In this document: positions 1-9,021 of the stretch, one piece after another
Layout: each line of letters starts with the position of its first letter
Position numbering within the stretch: position 1 is the stretch's first letter
NCBI GenBank assembly: GCA_019637755.1
Contig: JAHBVC010000002.1
Coordinates: forward strand, 529,027 to 593,026
Direction: 5' to 3'
DNA length: 64,000 bases
From: Anaerolineales bacterium
Lineage (GTDB): Bacteria; Chloroflexota; Anaerolineae; Anaerolineales; UBA11579
Made by a program: the position numbers and the translations under genes
The notes under the pieces: model-generated
The model's database searches: none
What the model saw: only the letters and a program-made list of their open reading frames with translations
What the model was told of the DNA's origin: nothing

Positions 1-1511
1 TGCTCCAGCAGCTTGTAGCGCCGTTGCATTTCTGCCACTACCCAGCGCAGGCTGGCGGTGATGCGCTCCAGCTCGGTTTCCACCTTGCCGATCAAGTGCG
101 GCAGGCCGTTGAAACGCACCAGCTCCACCATCTTGGGGTCAAGCATGACCAGGCGCAGATCGGCCGGGCTGTTGTTCATCATCAGGCACACCGCGATCGC
201 CGAGATCAGCACCGACTTGCCCGAACCGGTGGTACCGGCCACCAACAGGTGCGGCATGCGCGCCAGATCGGCGGCGATCGGTTCGCCAGAGACATCGCGC
301 CCCAGGGCAATGCCCAATGGCGAGTTGAGTTTGTGGAAGGCCATGCTCTCCAGGATCGGGCGCATGCGCACGGTCATCGTGCGGCGATTGGGCACCTCGA
401 TGCCCACATAGGCGCGCCCGGGCACCGGCGCCTGGATGCGCAGGCGCTGTGCTGAAAGCGCCAGCGCCAGATCGCGCTGCAACGCCGAGATCTGCGAGAC
501 GCGTACGCGCTGGCCGCCCTGGCCCGGCGGATCGCCGGGGCGCTGAATATAGCCCGGCTCCACGGCAAATTGGGTGACGGTGGGGCCAACCTGGAAATCA
601 ACCACTTTGGCGGGAACGCCCAGCTCAGCCAGCGCTTTCTCCAGCAAGCCACCCATCTCATTGATGTGGCGTTCATCCGGCCGCGTGCTGCGCTCTTCCA
701 CCAATAATTTGAGGGGTGGCAGATCGGCGGCGCGCGGCGCGGTTTTGAGCGCGGGTGGCTTCTGCTCTTCGCTGAGCTTGAAATCTTTGCGGTATTCGGC
801 GGGCAGGCGTGGTTTGCGCACGCGCGGCGTTGCGGCCGCCTCATCTGCCTCGGCCTCTGGCGCCATCGGTGAGGCGGTGAACACCGGCTCGTGCACGGCT
901 TCATACTCCGGCATACGCTGGGGTTCGGCGCCGGTTGGCCAGGCGCGGCGTTGCAAGGTGAGCAGGCCAGCCAGGCCGGCGACGGCCAGCCACAGCAGGC
1001 CGCTGAGGCCGAGCGCCAGCCAGTTGGGCAACACGCTATCCAACAGCAGGCGCAGGCCTTCGGCCAGCCCCCAGCCGATCAACCCACCGGCGCGCCCAGC
1101 CTCAGCTTGCTCCAGCGATAAGCCAGTCAATATGCTCAGCAAGGCCAGCAAGGCAAACACAGTAACTTCAAACGCGATCAGGCGGCCGGGTGCCAGGCCG
1201 GCGCCCAGGCGGCGGCGCTGCAGCAACTGCCAGCCCGCCAGGCCCAGGCCAACCACCACCAGGATGGAACCTACGCCCAGCCAGCGGCGCATCACGCCGA
1301 CCCAGGGGCTGAGCCAGGCGCCCTGAGTCAGGCCCAGCAAGCCCAGAATGGTGATGAGCGCCAGCGCCATCAGCGCCACGCCGATCACATCGGAGGCCGC
1401 ATCGCCCGGGCGGCGGCGCAGCCAAGCAAGCCGCTCCCATAGGGTGCGCGGCGGCTGGGGCGCGTGCGCCATGCTGGCGCGCGGCGGGCTACTGGGTTTG
1501 CGTTCAGCCAT
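1..1511 (-). CDS. ftsK: DNA translocase FtsK/SpoIIIE (3' end outside window)
   Basis: Septal DNA pump that moves chromosome ends during division. The first 503 codons are visible; the C-terminal part lies beyond base 1. The N-terminal 200 residues contain about four hydrophobic helices (roughly residues 43-65, 85-105, 120-140, 170-195), followed by a Pro/Ala/Arg-rich linker and the motor domain. Walker A GTTGSGKS is encoded at 236-213 (residues 426-433), followed by the family signature LVMLDPKMVEL. The ATG at 1511 is in frame with the motor and precedes the first helix. It is the last gene of the minus-strand run and starts 23 nt after the S1-domain gene stops. The gamma DNA-reading domain cannot be judged here. 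Confidence 0.95.
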   Translation of the reverse strand, partial: MAERKPSSPPRASMAHAPQPPRTLWERLAWLRRRPGDAASDVIGVALMALALITILGLLGLTQGAWLSPWVGVMRRWLGVGSILVVVGLGLAGWQLLQRRRLGAGLAPGRLIAFEVTVFALLALLSILTGLSLEQAEAGRAGGLIGWGLAEGLRLLLDSVLPNWLALGLSGLLWLAVAGLAGLLTLQRRAWPTGAEPQRMPEYEAVHEPVFTASPMAPEAEADEAAATPRVRKPRLPAEYRKDFKLSEEQKPPALKTAPRAADLPPLKLLVEERSTRPDERHINEMGGLLEKALAELGVPAKVVDFQVGPTVTQFAVEPGYIQRPGDPPGQGGQRVRVSQISALQRDLALALSAQRLRIQAPVPGRAYVGIEVPNRRTMTVRMRPILESMAFHKLNSPLGIALGRDVSGEPIAADLARMPHLLVAGTTGSGKSVLISAIAVCLMMNNSPADLRLVMLDPKMVELVRFNGLPHLIGKVETELERITASLRWVVAEMQRRYKLLE

Positions 1512-1534
1512 GCCGGCCTACGCAGACGAAAGAA

Positions 1535-2596
1535 TCAGGCATGCTCTCCGGGTGTCTCCAGCCAGGCGGGGCCATCGGCGGCCTGGTCTTTCCACGGCTC
1601 GCCGAGCAGTTGCAGGCTGAGGCGCTGGCGCTCCGGCTCCACCTGCAGCACCTTCACCTGCACCTGCATGCCAGCTTCCAGCACCAGGCGTGGGTCCAGT
1701 CGATGGTGCAAGCCCATCTGGGTGATATGGATGAGACCTTCCAGGCCTTCCTCCAATTTGGCAAAGGCGCCGAAGTGCACCACTTCGGTGATCTCAGCGC
1801 TGGCTTCTGAGTCTACGGGAAAACGCTCCAGCACGCTGGCCCACGGGTTGGCCTGGCCACGCTTGACGCTGAGCGAAACTCGCTCCATTTCCATATTGAC
1901 GTCGAGCACCACCACGGCCAGCGAATCGCCGGGGACGGCGACTTCGCGCGGATGGCCAACCCGGCCCCAGGAAAGCTCCGAGATGTGCACCAAGCCCTCA
2001 ACCCCGCCCAGGTCGATGAAGATGCCAAAATTGGTCACATTGGTGACCTTGCCCTCGAGCTGCTGGCCGGGCTGCAGTGTCTGCAAGAGGCCTTGGCGGG
2101 AGCCGGGGGCGCTTTCGGCGGCACGTTCGGAGAGCACAATGCGGCCACGCTCCGGGTCACACTCGATCACCTTGAGCTCCATCTCTTTGCCCATGTAGCT
2201 CTCCAGCAACTTCTCGGTGATGCGCTGGCCGCTGGCCGTGGCCTGCAGGTGCGAGCGCGGCACGAAGCCCTGAAATTCCTGGGCACGTACCAGCAAGCCG
2301 CCCTTGTTCCAGCTCACTACTTCCGCATAGCAGACGGTTTCATTTTCCTGCAGCTCGAGCACGCGGCGCCAATCCACCCAGCCCATGCTTTCATCGACCT
2401 TGGGCTTGGCGCTGCGTCCGGGGCCACCGCGCCCCGCCGGGCGGCCAGGGCGCGCCGCGGCGTTGTTGTTGCGCCGCGGCCCCGGGCGACGGCGGCCGGG
2501 GGATTGGGCGTTGCGGCCCAGGTGGCTTTCGGACATCAGTGAGCCACCCCAGCCCTCACCCTGGGTGGATTTGCCTGCGCGGTCATACTCGTTCAT
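1535..2596 (-). CDS. S1-domain RNA-binding protein (three S1 repeats)
   Basis: 353 residues. A basic, Arg/Gly/Asn-rich, probably disordered N-terminus (about 30-65) is followed by three OB-fold S1 repeats (about 83-155, 175-245, 260-330). The second is the most canonical (NFGIFIDLGGVEGLVHISEL). Proteins of this type are usually annotated as ribosomal protein S1-like or RpsA-family, but with three repeats it is shorter than enterobacterial S1 (six), so a general RNA-binding role is the safe call. The ATG at 2596 overlaps the stop of the upstream 7TM-GAF gene (ATGA), suggesting translational coupling; a second ATG lies 20 codons in. Confidence 0.85.
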   Translation of the reverse strand: MNEYDRAGKSTQGEGWGGSLMSESHLGRNAQSPGRRRPGPRRNNNAAARPGRPAGRGGPGRSAKPKVDESMGWVDWRRVLELQENETVCYAEVVSWNKGGLLVRAQEFQGFVPRSHLQATASGQRITEKLLESYMGKEMELKVIECDPERGRIVLSERAAESAPGSRQGLLQTLQPGQQLEGKVTNVTNFGIFIDLGGVEGLVHISELSWGRVGHPREVAVPGDSLAVVVLDVNMEMERVSLSVKRGQANPWASVLERFPVDSEASAEITEVVHFGAFAKLEEGLEGLIHITQMGLHHRLDPRLVLEAGMQVQVKVLQVEPERQRLSLQLLGEPWKDQAADGPAWLETPGEHA

Positions 2597-4494
2597 ACAT
2601 CTTCCTTTCCATTCTTCACAGCCAGCGTGTCTTTTTCCATTTCCAATACACTGCGCGCCACACTTTCAATGGCAACGCGCTGCTTGCGATACAAATCGGC
2701 TTCCGACATGGCCAGGCGCATCGCCACTTCGCGCACCTTGCGCCCTTGCATGAACTTCATCTCCAACAAGTTGTAGAGCATCCACTCGCCGTTGAGGCGC
2801 GGCTCGCCTTGCGGGCGATTGCGCTCAATGGCGGTTTTCAAGATCGCACGCAAAGCCAGCGCCGGGTTGCCTTCGTGGTCATCCAAGGCGGTCTGCACGA
2901 CTTGCAGGCCGCGCAAGGGGCTTTGGGTGAGCTTGGGGCCACCCCAGTAGTGGGTCAGCGCGTCGCGCACCCACTTCACCAGGTCTTGATACTTGGGCAG
3001 CGCGGCCACATCACTGAGCACTTCCGCCTGGTCATAGCGTGAGGCGGCACGCAGACGCTGAATGGCTTCGACGCGCGGCGTCAGGCTTTGCAGCGAGCGC
3101 AGCACATCGCGCTGCTGCTGGCGGTCTTCCAGTGCTTGCGCGGCACGCGCCCCGAGCGAGACGAAGGCACGTTGCAAATCTTCGGGCAGCTCGCCCTTGC
3201 GGTTACGCTGCACGCCCAACAAACCCACCAACGCCTCCCCCTGGCTGGCATGTAATGGCAGCAGTTGGTAATTGCCCCAGGTGAAGCTACGCGCCTCGTT
3301 CTGTTTATTGACCACCGCCAGCAGGTCTTTGGATTTGTCTTTATCGCGCAAATTGCGCGAGCCGACCTCCACCACGCTTTGCATCTGGCCCTCGTGCAAA
3401 GCCACCACGAAGGCTGATTTGCTCTGGAAACGATCGCAGACGGCCGCCAACACGGCTTCGAGAAATTGGCGCATGTCGGCATCGGTCAGGAAACGCTCGG
3501 GCAACTCCTGCAAGAATTGCACATCTTCCTCACTGCCGCTGAAGATGAGCCATTTTTCCAGTGCCGGGGCGGCCAGGGTGAGCAGGTGTGATACCGCCAG
3601 GATGGAAAGCCCCACCAGGATGGGCAGTACCACGCCATCTTGAATACGCAGCAGGCGCCCGATGTCATCGGCCCAAGGGATCAGTGCCAGTACGATGAAT
3701 ACGGTCACCGGGCCGCGCAAGAGCCAGCGGAACAAGCGGCTCTTGACCACGCGGTCAGGCCAGGGCACACCGAAGAAGGCGGTGGCATAGGCCATCGCCA
3801 CCATCGCCCAGAAGACGAAGATATTGGCGATCGAGGCGCTGAGGAAGAACAGGATCGGCACCGCCGCGGCCAGCTCCGCCACCAAGAGCAGGAAGGGGTA
3901 CGAGCCGACGGCCACGGCCACAGAACCGGCCAACAGGTAGGTCATGCGGCGGCGGCTGGCGCTGAGTACGGTGCGCTTCCAGGCGCGGTAGATCACCGAG
4001 AGCGCCATGCCCATGGTGACAACATAGTAGACGCTGAAACCCCACGACAGTGGCGTGAGGGTCAGGTGCGGCACCGGGCGGCCAGCGGAAACCAACGGGC
4101 CGAGGAACAGCGTCGTGGGCAGCAGGAAGACAAAGGCGGCCGAGATAAAGTACGAAAAGCGCACCGCCCAACGGCGGCGGCCACGCGAGGGGCGCCCGGT
4201 GGTCTCCAGCAGGGCATCGGAGAAGTGCAGGTAGGCGGCAGGCAGGAACAAGGTGCCCACCCATTGCAGACGCAGCCAGATCTCCAAGCTGGCCGGCTGG
4301 CTGAGCACTCCGGCCACCGCCTCGCCCAGGAAGCTGACCATGACACAGGCGAGGATGACGGCAAAGGCGCGCGAGATCCGATCGCGCAGGTTAAACGTGA
4401 GGGCGCGCAAAAATAACGAAAGCGCCGTGATAGCGATGCCGGCTTCGAATATACGGTTGATGGTTTCCAGACTTCTCAGAACCAAGTCATCCAT
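2593..4494 (-). CDS. 7TM-GAF membrane sensor with C-terminal helical/HTH-like region
   Basis: 633 residues. The N-terminal ~290 residues form seven to eight hydrophobic helices, like the 7TM input domain of some histidine kinases. About residues 320-465 look like a GAF domain (ends at SLGARAAQALEDR). No H-box, N-box or G-box of a histidine kinase is visible. The last 170 residues are helical and finish with a segment resembling a helix-turn-helix (GRKVREVAMRLAMSEADLYR). The output is therefore unknown: perhaps a membrane-bound one-component regulator. It overlaps the S1-domain gene by 4 nt and lies 17 nt after the GNAT gene. Confidence 0.75.
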   Translation of the reverse strand: MDDLVLRSLETINRIFEAGIAITALSLFLRALTFNLRDRISRAFAVILACVMVSFLGEAVAGVLSQPASLEIWLRLQWVGTLFLPAAYLHFSDALLETTGRPSRGRRRWAVRFSYFISAAFVFLLPTTLFLGPLVSAGRPVPHLTLTPLSWGFSVYYVVTMGMALSVIYRAWKRTVLSASRRRMTYLLAGSVAVAVGSYPFLLLVAELAAAVPILFFLSASIANIFVFWAMVAMAYATAFFGVPWPDRVVKSRLFRWLLRGPVTVFIVLALIPWADDIGRLLRIQDGVVLPILVGLSILAVSHLLTLAAPALEKWLIFSGSEEDVQFLQELPERFLTDADMRQFLEAVLAAVCDRFQSKSAFVVALHEGQMQSVVEVGSRNLRDKDKSKDLLAVVNKQNEARSFTWGNYQLLPLHASQGEALVGLLGVQRNRKGELPEDLQRAFVSLGARAAQALEDRQQQRDVLRSLQSLTPRVEAIQRLRAASRYDQAEVLSDVAALPKYQDLVKWVRDALTHYWGGPKLTQSPLRGLQVVQTALDDHEGNPALALRAILKTAIERNRPQGEPRLNGEWMLYNLLEMKFMQGRKVREVAMRLAMSEADLYRKQRVAIESVARSVLEMEKDTLAVKNGKEDV

Positions 4495-4511
4495 GAGGTT
4501 TCAACTTTTAA

Positions 4512-5060
4512 TCAAGCCAAGCGTTTGGCGAAGAACAGAGCAATATCCTGATTGTCGTAATAGCGATCGTTATAGCCGGCAAAGTCAAAGGCCAGCTTTT
4601 GCGCCAGTTTGATGGCCGGGTAATTTTTGGCCTGCATTTCGAGCACCAGACGCTGCTGGCCGTGTTCACGTGCCCAGTTTTGCGCCGCCAGCACCAGGCG
4701 GCTGCCGACACTGCGGCGGCGCTGGCTGGCCGCCACGACCACATCACTGAGCCAGGCGGTGCCCGGCGCCCACTGGGTGGAGAGGGCGGCGTAGCCCACC
4801 GGCTGGCCAGCGGCCTCGGCCACTAGCCACAGGCTGCGCTGTGCCAGGCTGGCCAGACCATCCTTGGCGCGCGGGTAGGCCACCTGCATCAGACGCGGCA
4901 GGCGCATCTCGCGAAAATGGGCGCCGGTACGCGGTTGCGCCGTGTCCAGCTCCATCTGCCAGACGTATTCGGTGGAGTACCCGTGATCCAAGGCCCCCAG
5001 GGCGGCCAGGTCATCCTCGCTGCCGGGGCGTAAGGTGATGGCAAGTTTCTCTTCGTTCAT
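4512..5060 (-). CDS. GNAT-family N-acetyltransferase
   Basis: 182 residues with a GNAT fold: the central acetyl-CoA pyrophosphate-binding stretch is VVVAASQRRRSVGSRLV, followed by the helix and KNYPAIKLAQKLAF segment typical of motif B. Substrate unknown. The start overlaps the stop of the upstream membrane-protein gene by 4 nt (ATGA), so the two are probably co-translated. Neighbours do not identify the acceptor; small-molecule or protein N-acetylation are both possible. Confidence 0.85.
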   Translation of the reverse strand: MNEEKLAITLRPGSEDDLAALGALDHGYSTEYVWQMELDTAQPRTGAHFREMRLPRLMQVAYPRAKDGLASLAQRSLWLVAEAAGQPVGYAALSTQWAPGTAWLSDVVVAASQRRRSVGSRLVLAAQNWAREHGQQRLVLEMQAKNYPAIKLAQKLAFDFAGYNDRYYDNQDIALFFAKRLA

Positions 5061-5755
5061 GAGCTGGGCGCCTCGATGCGCACCGGGACGCGACAGGGCG
5101 GCAGCTCTCGGCCGCTGCTATCGGTCACGACGAGTTGTAAGACATATTCCCCATTGGGCAGGCGCGAGGTGTCCCAATTTTCCACCAGGGCCCCTTCGCG
5201 TACAATGCTGCGCCCGGCCTGGATGGTGAGCCAGAGCTCTTCTTCGGCGCGGGCGACTTCAAACTTGTAGAAGCCAAAATCAGTCACATCCACCGTACCG
5301 TTAACGGTGACCGAGCCTGACAAGACGCTGCCAGGCTCCGGCTCTGTAATGGCGATCTGGGCGGGAATGCAGGCCGCCGGGTCCACCGCTACGGTGGGCA
5401 AGGCGGTGGCGGTGGCGAGCACTTCATCGCCCGCGGGGGTTACGGTGGTGGCGCCGGTTTGCATATCCATCGAGAACGACAACGTGGGCGTAGCCAGCAA
5501 GGCTTGGGCCGGCAGCGAAGTGGCTACAAAGGTAACCATCGCAAAGACCCCAACGGCAATGACCAGCAAGCCAAAGAGCATGATCGCTGCCTGGTTAAGC
5601 CGCTCACGGCTGGCTTGGCGCTCCAGGCCATAGGTGGCCTCGCGCAATTCCTGCCAGGCGAGCCAGAAGCGGTAGAAGTACAGAATCCCACCCAGGCCCA
5701 GCAAAAAATACAGGACCGCTTCATATTGAACAAAAAAGCGCAATACGTCTGCCAT
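5057..5755 (-). CDS. Two-helix membrane protein with extracytoplasmic Ig-like domain
   Basis: 232 residues, not a family I recognise by name. Two hydrophobic helices (about 13-33 and 56-80) flank a short charged loop. The rest (about 80-232) is predicted outside the membrane and ends in a beta-rich region (ITEPEPGSVLSGSVTVNGTV onward) resembling an Ig-like/Big-type domain with a late Pro-Pro-Cys. It sits between purine nucleoside phosphorylase and the GNAT gene, overlapping the latter by 4 nt. Function not inferable. Confidence 0.7.
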   Translation of the reverse strand: MADVLRFFVQYEAVLYFLLGLGGILYFYRFWLAWQELREATYGLERQASRERLNQAAIMLFGLLVIAVGVFAMVTFVATSLPAQALLATPTLSFSMDMQTGATTVTPAGDEVLATATALPTVAVDPAACIPAQIAITEPEPGSVLSGSVTVNGTVDVTDFGFYKFEVARAEEELWLTIQAGRSIVREGALVENWDTSRLPNGEYVLQLVVTDSSGRELPPCRVPVRIEAPSS

Positions 5756-5770
5756 TGAAGCACAGCACGC

Positions 5771-6607
5771 TTAGAGCTTGCGTAGCACCCCACGCACCAG
5801 CTGGGTCAGCTTGGGCGCCAGCACCTTGCCGGCTTCCAGCACTTCCTCATGGGTAGTTTCGGTGTTGCCATCCAGATTGGCTTTGTTGCTGATGCCCGAG
5901 ATGCCCAGCACGCGCGTGCCACTATGGCGGGCGATGGTGGCTTCGGGCACGGTGGACATACCCACCGCGTCCACACCCACGGCCCGCAAAAAGCGCAGAT
6001 CGGCCGGGGTTTCGAAGCTGGGGCCAGCCAGGCAGCAGTACACGCCTTCACGCAGAGTCAGCTGCTGGTCTGCGGCCACCTCACGCGTCAGCGCCAGCAA
6101 CTGGCGATCGTAGACCTGGCTCATATCAGGAAAGCGCGGGCCTAGCTCATCCAGGTTGGGGCCGCGCAACGGGTTTTGGCCGGCCATGCCGATGAAATTG
6201 AGATGATCGGTGATCAGCATCAAATCCCCCGGTTCAAACTCAGGGTGCACTGCTCCGGCGGCATTAGTGATCACGATGATCTCAATGCCCAGGGCCTGCA
6301 TGGCGCGCACCGGCAGACCAAGGCGCGGCATATCGTAGCCTTCGTAATAATGGGTGCGGCCTTGCATCACCACCACTGGCTGGCCTTCAAGGTGGCCAAA
6401 CACTAAGCGGCCGGCGTGGCCTTTAACGCCGGAGACCGGCCACCCGGGGATCTCGCCATAAGGCACATATTCGGGATTTTCGATCGATTCGGCCAGCGCC
6501 CCAAGGCCGGAGCCCAGGATCATGCCGATACGCGGTTTTTGGCTGGTTTTCTTTTGAATTTCTGCTGCTGCGGCTTGAATATCAGTAATGGTGAGGAAAT
6601 CACCCAT
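5771..6607 (-). CDS. punA: Purine nucleoside phosphorylase, PNP-I (trimeric type)
   Basis: Phosphorolysis of inosine/guanosine to base and ribose-1-phosphate in purine salvage. 278 residues from the ATG at 6607, the usual length. Visible motifs: ILGSGLG near the N-terminus (phosphate loop), MQGRTHYYEGY, ITNAAGAVHPEFEPGDLM, AGPSFETPADLRFL, VGMSTVPEATIARH and GISNKANLD with the base-contacting Asn. An in-frame ATG at 6625 would add six residues; 6607 fits the family N-terminus better. The TATAAT at 6673-6668 may be its -10. With hpt, tdk, upp and pdp also in the window, nucleoside salvage is well represented. Confidence 0.92.
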   Translation of the reverse strand: MGDFLTITDIQAAAAEIQKKTSQKPRIGMILGSGLGALAESIENPEYVPYGEIPGWPVSGVKGHAGRLVFGHLEGQPVVVMQGRTHYYEGYDMPRLGLPVRAMQALGIEIIVITNAAGAVHPEFEPGDLMLITDHLNFIGMAGQNPLRGPNLDELGPRFPDMSQVYDRQLLALTREVAADQQLTLREGVYCCLAGPSFETPADLRFLRAVGVDAVGMSTVPEATIARHSGTRVLGISGISNKANLDGNTETTHEEVLEAGKVLAPKLTQLVRGVLRKL

Positions 6608-6667
6608 GAACGGTCTGCTCCACATGCTCTCTAGTTGATAAAGACGGCGAAATGGACAATAAGCCCA

Positions 6668-6673
6668 ATTATA
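6668..6673 (-). promoter_or_regulatory. Candidate -10 box for punA
   Basis: TATAAT on the minus strand about 60 nt upstream of the punA ATG. No convincing -35 is visible at 16-18 nt, so this rests on the hexamer alone. Confidence 0.4.
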
Positions 6674-6715
6674 ACAGTAGCCACTGCCCGGCCCGTGCGG
6701 CTGGATTAATCCAGG

Positions 6716-7741
6716 CTAAAGGTTACGGGCGAAGGCAGCCAGGGTGGCTTCGATATCGGCATCTTCAATGCCGTAATGCGTCACCAGACGGAAGCCTTCG
6801 TAATGGTCATAGTCTACCAGCACCCCATCGCGGGCCAGCGCCTCGGTGAGCCTGGCGCCGTCTACGCCGCCGCCGGGCGCCAACTGAAAGCGCACGATGT
6901 TGGTGTGGCTGGGCGGCACATTGAACGGCTTGAACTCGGCCAGGCCTTCGGCCAGGCGCAGGGCGCGAGCATGGTCTTCGGCCAGGCGGTCTACCATCTC
7001 GGTGAGCGCCACAATGCCAGCGGCGGCCAGCACGCCGGCCTGGCGCATGCCGCCGCCGAGTTGCTTGCGCGCCCGGCGTGCCCGGTAGATGAAGGCTTCG
7101 TCACCGCACAGGATCGAACCCACCGGCGCGGCCAGCCCTTTGCTGAGGCAGAAGGTGATCGAATCGGCCGGGGCGGCCAGCGCACTGACCGGCACGCCCA
7201 GCGCGACTGCCGCATTAAAAATGCGCGCCCCATCCAGGTGCAGCTTCAACCCGTGGCGCTGTGCCAGGGCGGCTACGGACTGGGTGTACTCCACCGTGAG
7301 TGCCACGCCATTGCAGCGGTTGTGCGTGTTCTCCAGCGAGATCAGGCGCGTCACCGGTTGGTGAACATCGTCAGCGCGGATGGCGGCGGCGATGTCCTCA
7401 AGGCGCAGGGTGCCATCCGGCTGGTTGGGCAAGGTGTGCGGCTGGATGCCGCCCACCGCCGCCAGGCTGCCGGTCTCGGAGTTGAAGGGGTGCGAAAGAG
7501 CGCCGAGGATGAGCTCATCGCCGCGCTGGCAGTGCGCCAGGAAGGCGGCCAGGTTGCCCATGTGGCCAGAGGGCACGAACAGGGCGGCGGCTTTGCCGGT
7601 GCGCTCGGCGGCCAGTTGCTGCAGGCGGTTGACGGTGGGGTCTTCCCCATAGACGTCATCACCAAGCTCGGCGGTGTACATGGCGTCGCGCATGGCCTGG
7701 GTGGGCTGGGTGACGGTATCGGAGCGCAGGTCGATTCGCAT
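6716..7741 (-). CDS. ltaE: Low-specificity L-threonine aldolase
   Basis: PLP enzyme cleaving threonine/allo-threonine to glycine and acetaldehyde. 341 residues. N-terminal MRIDLRSDTVTQPTQAMRDA is diagnostic, with GDDVYGEDPTVNRLQ after it. The PLP lysine lies in TFCLSKGLAAPVGS, and LHLDGARIFNAAVALG holds the cofactor-contacting Asp. The ATG at 7741 is preceded by TAGAAT only 6 nt upstream and by no Shine-Dalgarno sequence, so translation may start on a leaderless mRNA. It appears monocistronic, with repeat-rich DNA on its 5' side. Confidence 0.93.
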   Translation of the reverse strand: MRIDLRSDTVTQPTQAMRDAMYTAELGDDVYGEDPTVNRLQQLAAERTGKAAALFVPSGHMGNLAAFLAHCQRGDELILGALSHPFNSETGSLAAVGGIQPHTLPNQPDGTLRLEDIAAAIRADDVHQPVTRLISLENTHNRCNGVALTVEYTQSVAALAQRHGLKLHLDGARIFNAAVALGVPVSALAAPADSITFCLSKGLAAPVGSILCGDEAFIYRARRARKQLGGGMRQAGVLAAAGIVALTEMVDRLAEDHARALRLAEGLAEFKPFNVPPSHTNIVRFQLAPGGGVDGARLTEALARDGVLVDYDHYEGFRLVTHYGIEDADIEATLAAFARNL

Positions 7742-7747
7742 GGGCGT

Positions 7748-7753
7748 ATTCTA
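7748..7753 (-). promoter_or_regulatory. Candidate -10 box, leaderless start of ltaE
   Basis: TAGAAT followed by exactly 6 nt and then the ATG at 7741. Transcription starting about 7 nt past the box would begin at or next to the start codon. No clear -35. Confidence 0.45.
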
Positions 7754-7883
7754 AAGCGTTAATGCTCGGGCGAGCCGGTAGCTACGCCATCTTTATTGCT
7801 GATTGCTTCTTTGTGCGTCCTGAGCACAGCGAAGGACCCTCGCAGCGCGTGTTTAAAGGCGCAACCTGGCACTAAAGGAATTC

Positions 7884-8027
7884 TGTCATTCCGAAGCCGC
7901 GAGGAAGCCGTTAAGGACTAGTTTTGAGTTGCCGCACATGGCCCGGAGCACAAACCATTTCAGTACGGATTCTTCCGCAGGAATGCACTGCGGCTTCTCG
8001 CGGCTGCGCCGCTCGTTCGGAATGACA
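7884..8027. repeat. Family A intergenic inverted-repeat element, copy 1
   Basis: The ends are perfect inverted 12-mers: TGTCATTCCGAA at 7884-7895 and TTCGGAATGACA at 8016-8027. The inside carries GC-rich hairpins (CGCGGCTGCGCCGC and others). The 344-base gap between rluD and ltaE (7742-8085) contains this element plus a smaller dyad around GCTGCGCTACTTCGCAGCGCAGC; no ORF in it looks coding. Related copies lie at 10823, 23058 and 32393. Confidence 0.8.
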
Positions 8028-8085
8028 AACTGCGTTGGCAACAATGCTGCGCTACTTCGCAGCGCAGCACCACACCATTGCGCCT

Positions 8086-9021
8086 CTACCCTCTGGCGCG
8101 CAAGTTATTCAAGGCGTGCTCTAGATCGGCCGGCAAGGGCGCGCTGAAGGTACGTGGTTGCGTTTCGCCGGGCAGCACCAGGCCGAGGCGCGCCGCATGC
8201 AGGAACTGGCGCTTGAGCGGCAGGCTGGGTTTGCGGCGGCCATACACGGTATCGGCCACCACCGGGCAGTGGATGAAGGCCAGGTGCACGCGGATCTGGT
8301 GGGTGCGCCCGCTGTGAATATCCACTTCGAGCAGGGTGTGCTCGGGGAAGCTCTCCAGCGTGCGGTATTCGCTCACCGCTTCGCGGCCGCGGCCGGGGCG
8401 CATCACCGCCATGCGTTTACGTTCGCGCGGATCGCGCCCGATCGGCGCTTCGATACGCCCTTGCGGCGTGGCGGGCTGGCCGTCCACCAGGGCCAGGTAG
8501 CTTTTCTGCGCCGAACGCTGCTGGAACTGGGCCTGCAAGGCCTGCTGGGCGGCGTCGTTCTTGGCCAGGGCGATCAGGCCCGAGGTGTCTTTATCCAGGC
8601 GGTGCACCAGGCCGGGGCGCAGCTCGCCGCCCACGCCTTCGATCTCAGGGGCATGCGCCAGGGCGGCATTGATCAGCGTGTGGCTGCGGTGCCCGGCCGC
8701 CGGATGCACAACCATGCCCGCAGGCTTATTGACGATGAGCACATCGTCATTCTCAAAAACAACATCCAGCGGAATGGCTTCGGGCTGCAGCTCGCTGGGA
8801 GCGGCGGGCGGCACCTGCACCTCGAGGCGCTCGCCACCCTCCAGGCTTTGGCCGGCCTTGCTGGCCAGCTTGTTGTTCACCAAGACGTGGCCAGCTTTGA
8901 TCAGCGCCTGCACGCGCGCCCGTGAGTACTGCGGCAGCGCCGCTACCAGGAATTTATCCAGGCGCTGCGGGCCATCGGGCACATCCAGGTGATGGATGTG
9001 CTCAGCGGCTGGCTCGGTCAT
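8086..9021 (-). CDS. rluD: Ribosomal large-subunit pseudouridine synthase, RluD family
   Basis: Isomerises uridines in 23S rRNA. 311 residues from ATG 9021. Domain order: S4-like RNA-binding domain (about 15-75: RLDKFLVAALPQYSRARVQ), then the RluA-type catalytic domain with the catalytic Asp in GLVHRLDKDTSGLIALAK and the KSYLALVDG and HQIRVHLA segments. The ATG lies 20 nt inside the 3' end of lspA, a common lspA-rluD arrangement. A longer reading from 9078 would only add lspA-overlapping sequence. Whether it modifies RluD sites or the RluA/RluC sites cannot be told from sequence. Confidence 0.93.
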   Translation of the reverse strand: MTEPAAEHIHHLDVPDGPQRLDKFLVAALPQYSRARVQALIKAGHVLVNNKLASKAGQSLEGGERLEVQVPPAAPSELQPEAIPLDVVFENDDVLIVNKPAGMVVHPAAGHRSHTLINAALAHAPEIEGVGGELRPGLVHRLDKDTSGLIALAKNDAAQQALQAQFQQRSAQKSYLALVDGQPATPQGRIEAPIGRDPRERKRMAVMRPGRGREAVSEYRTLESFPEHTLLEVDIHSGRTHQIRVHLAFIHCPVVADTVYGRRKPSLPLKRQFLHAARLGLVLPGETQPRTFSAPLPADLEHALNNLRARG

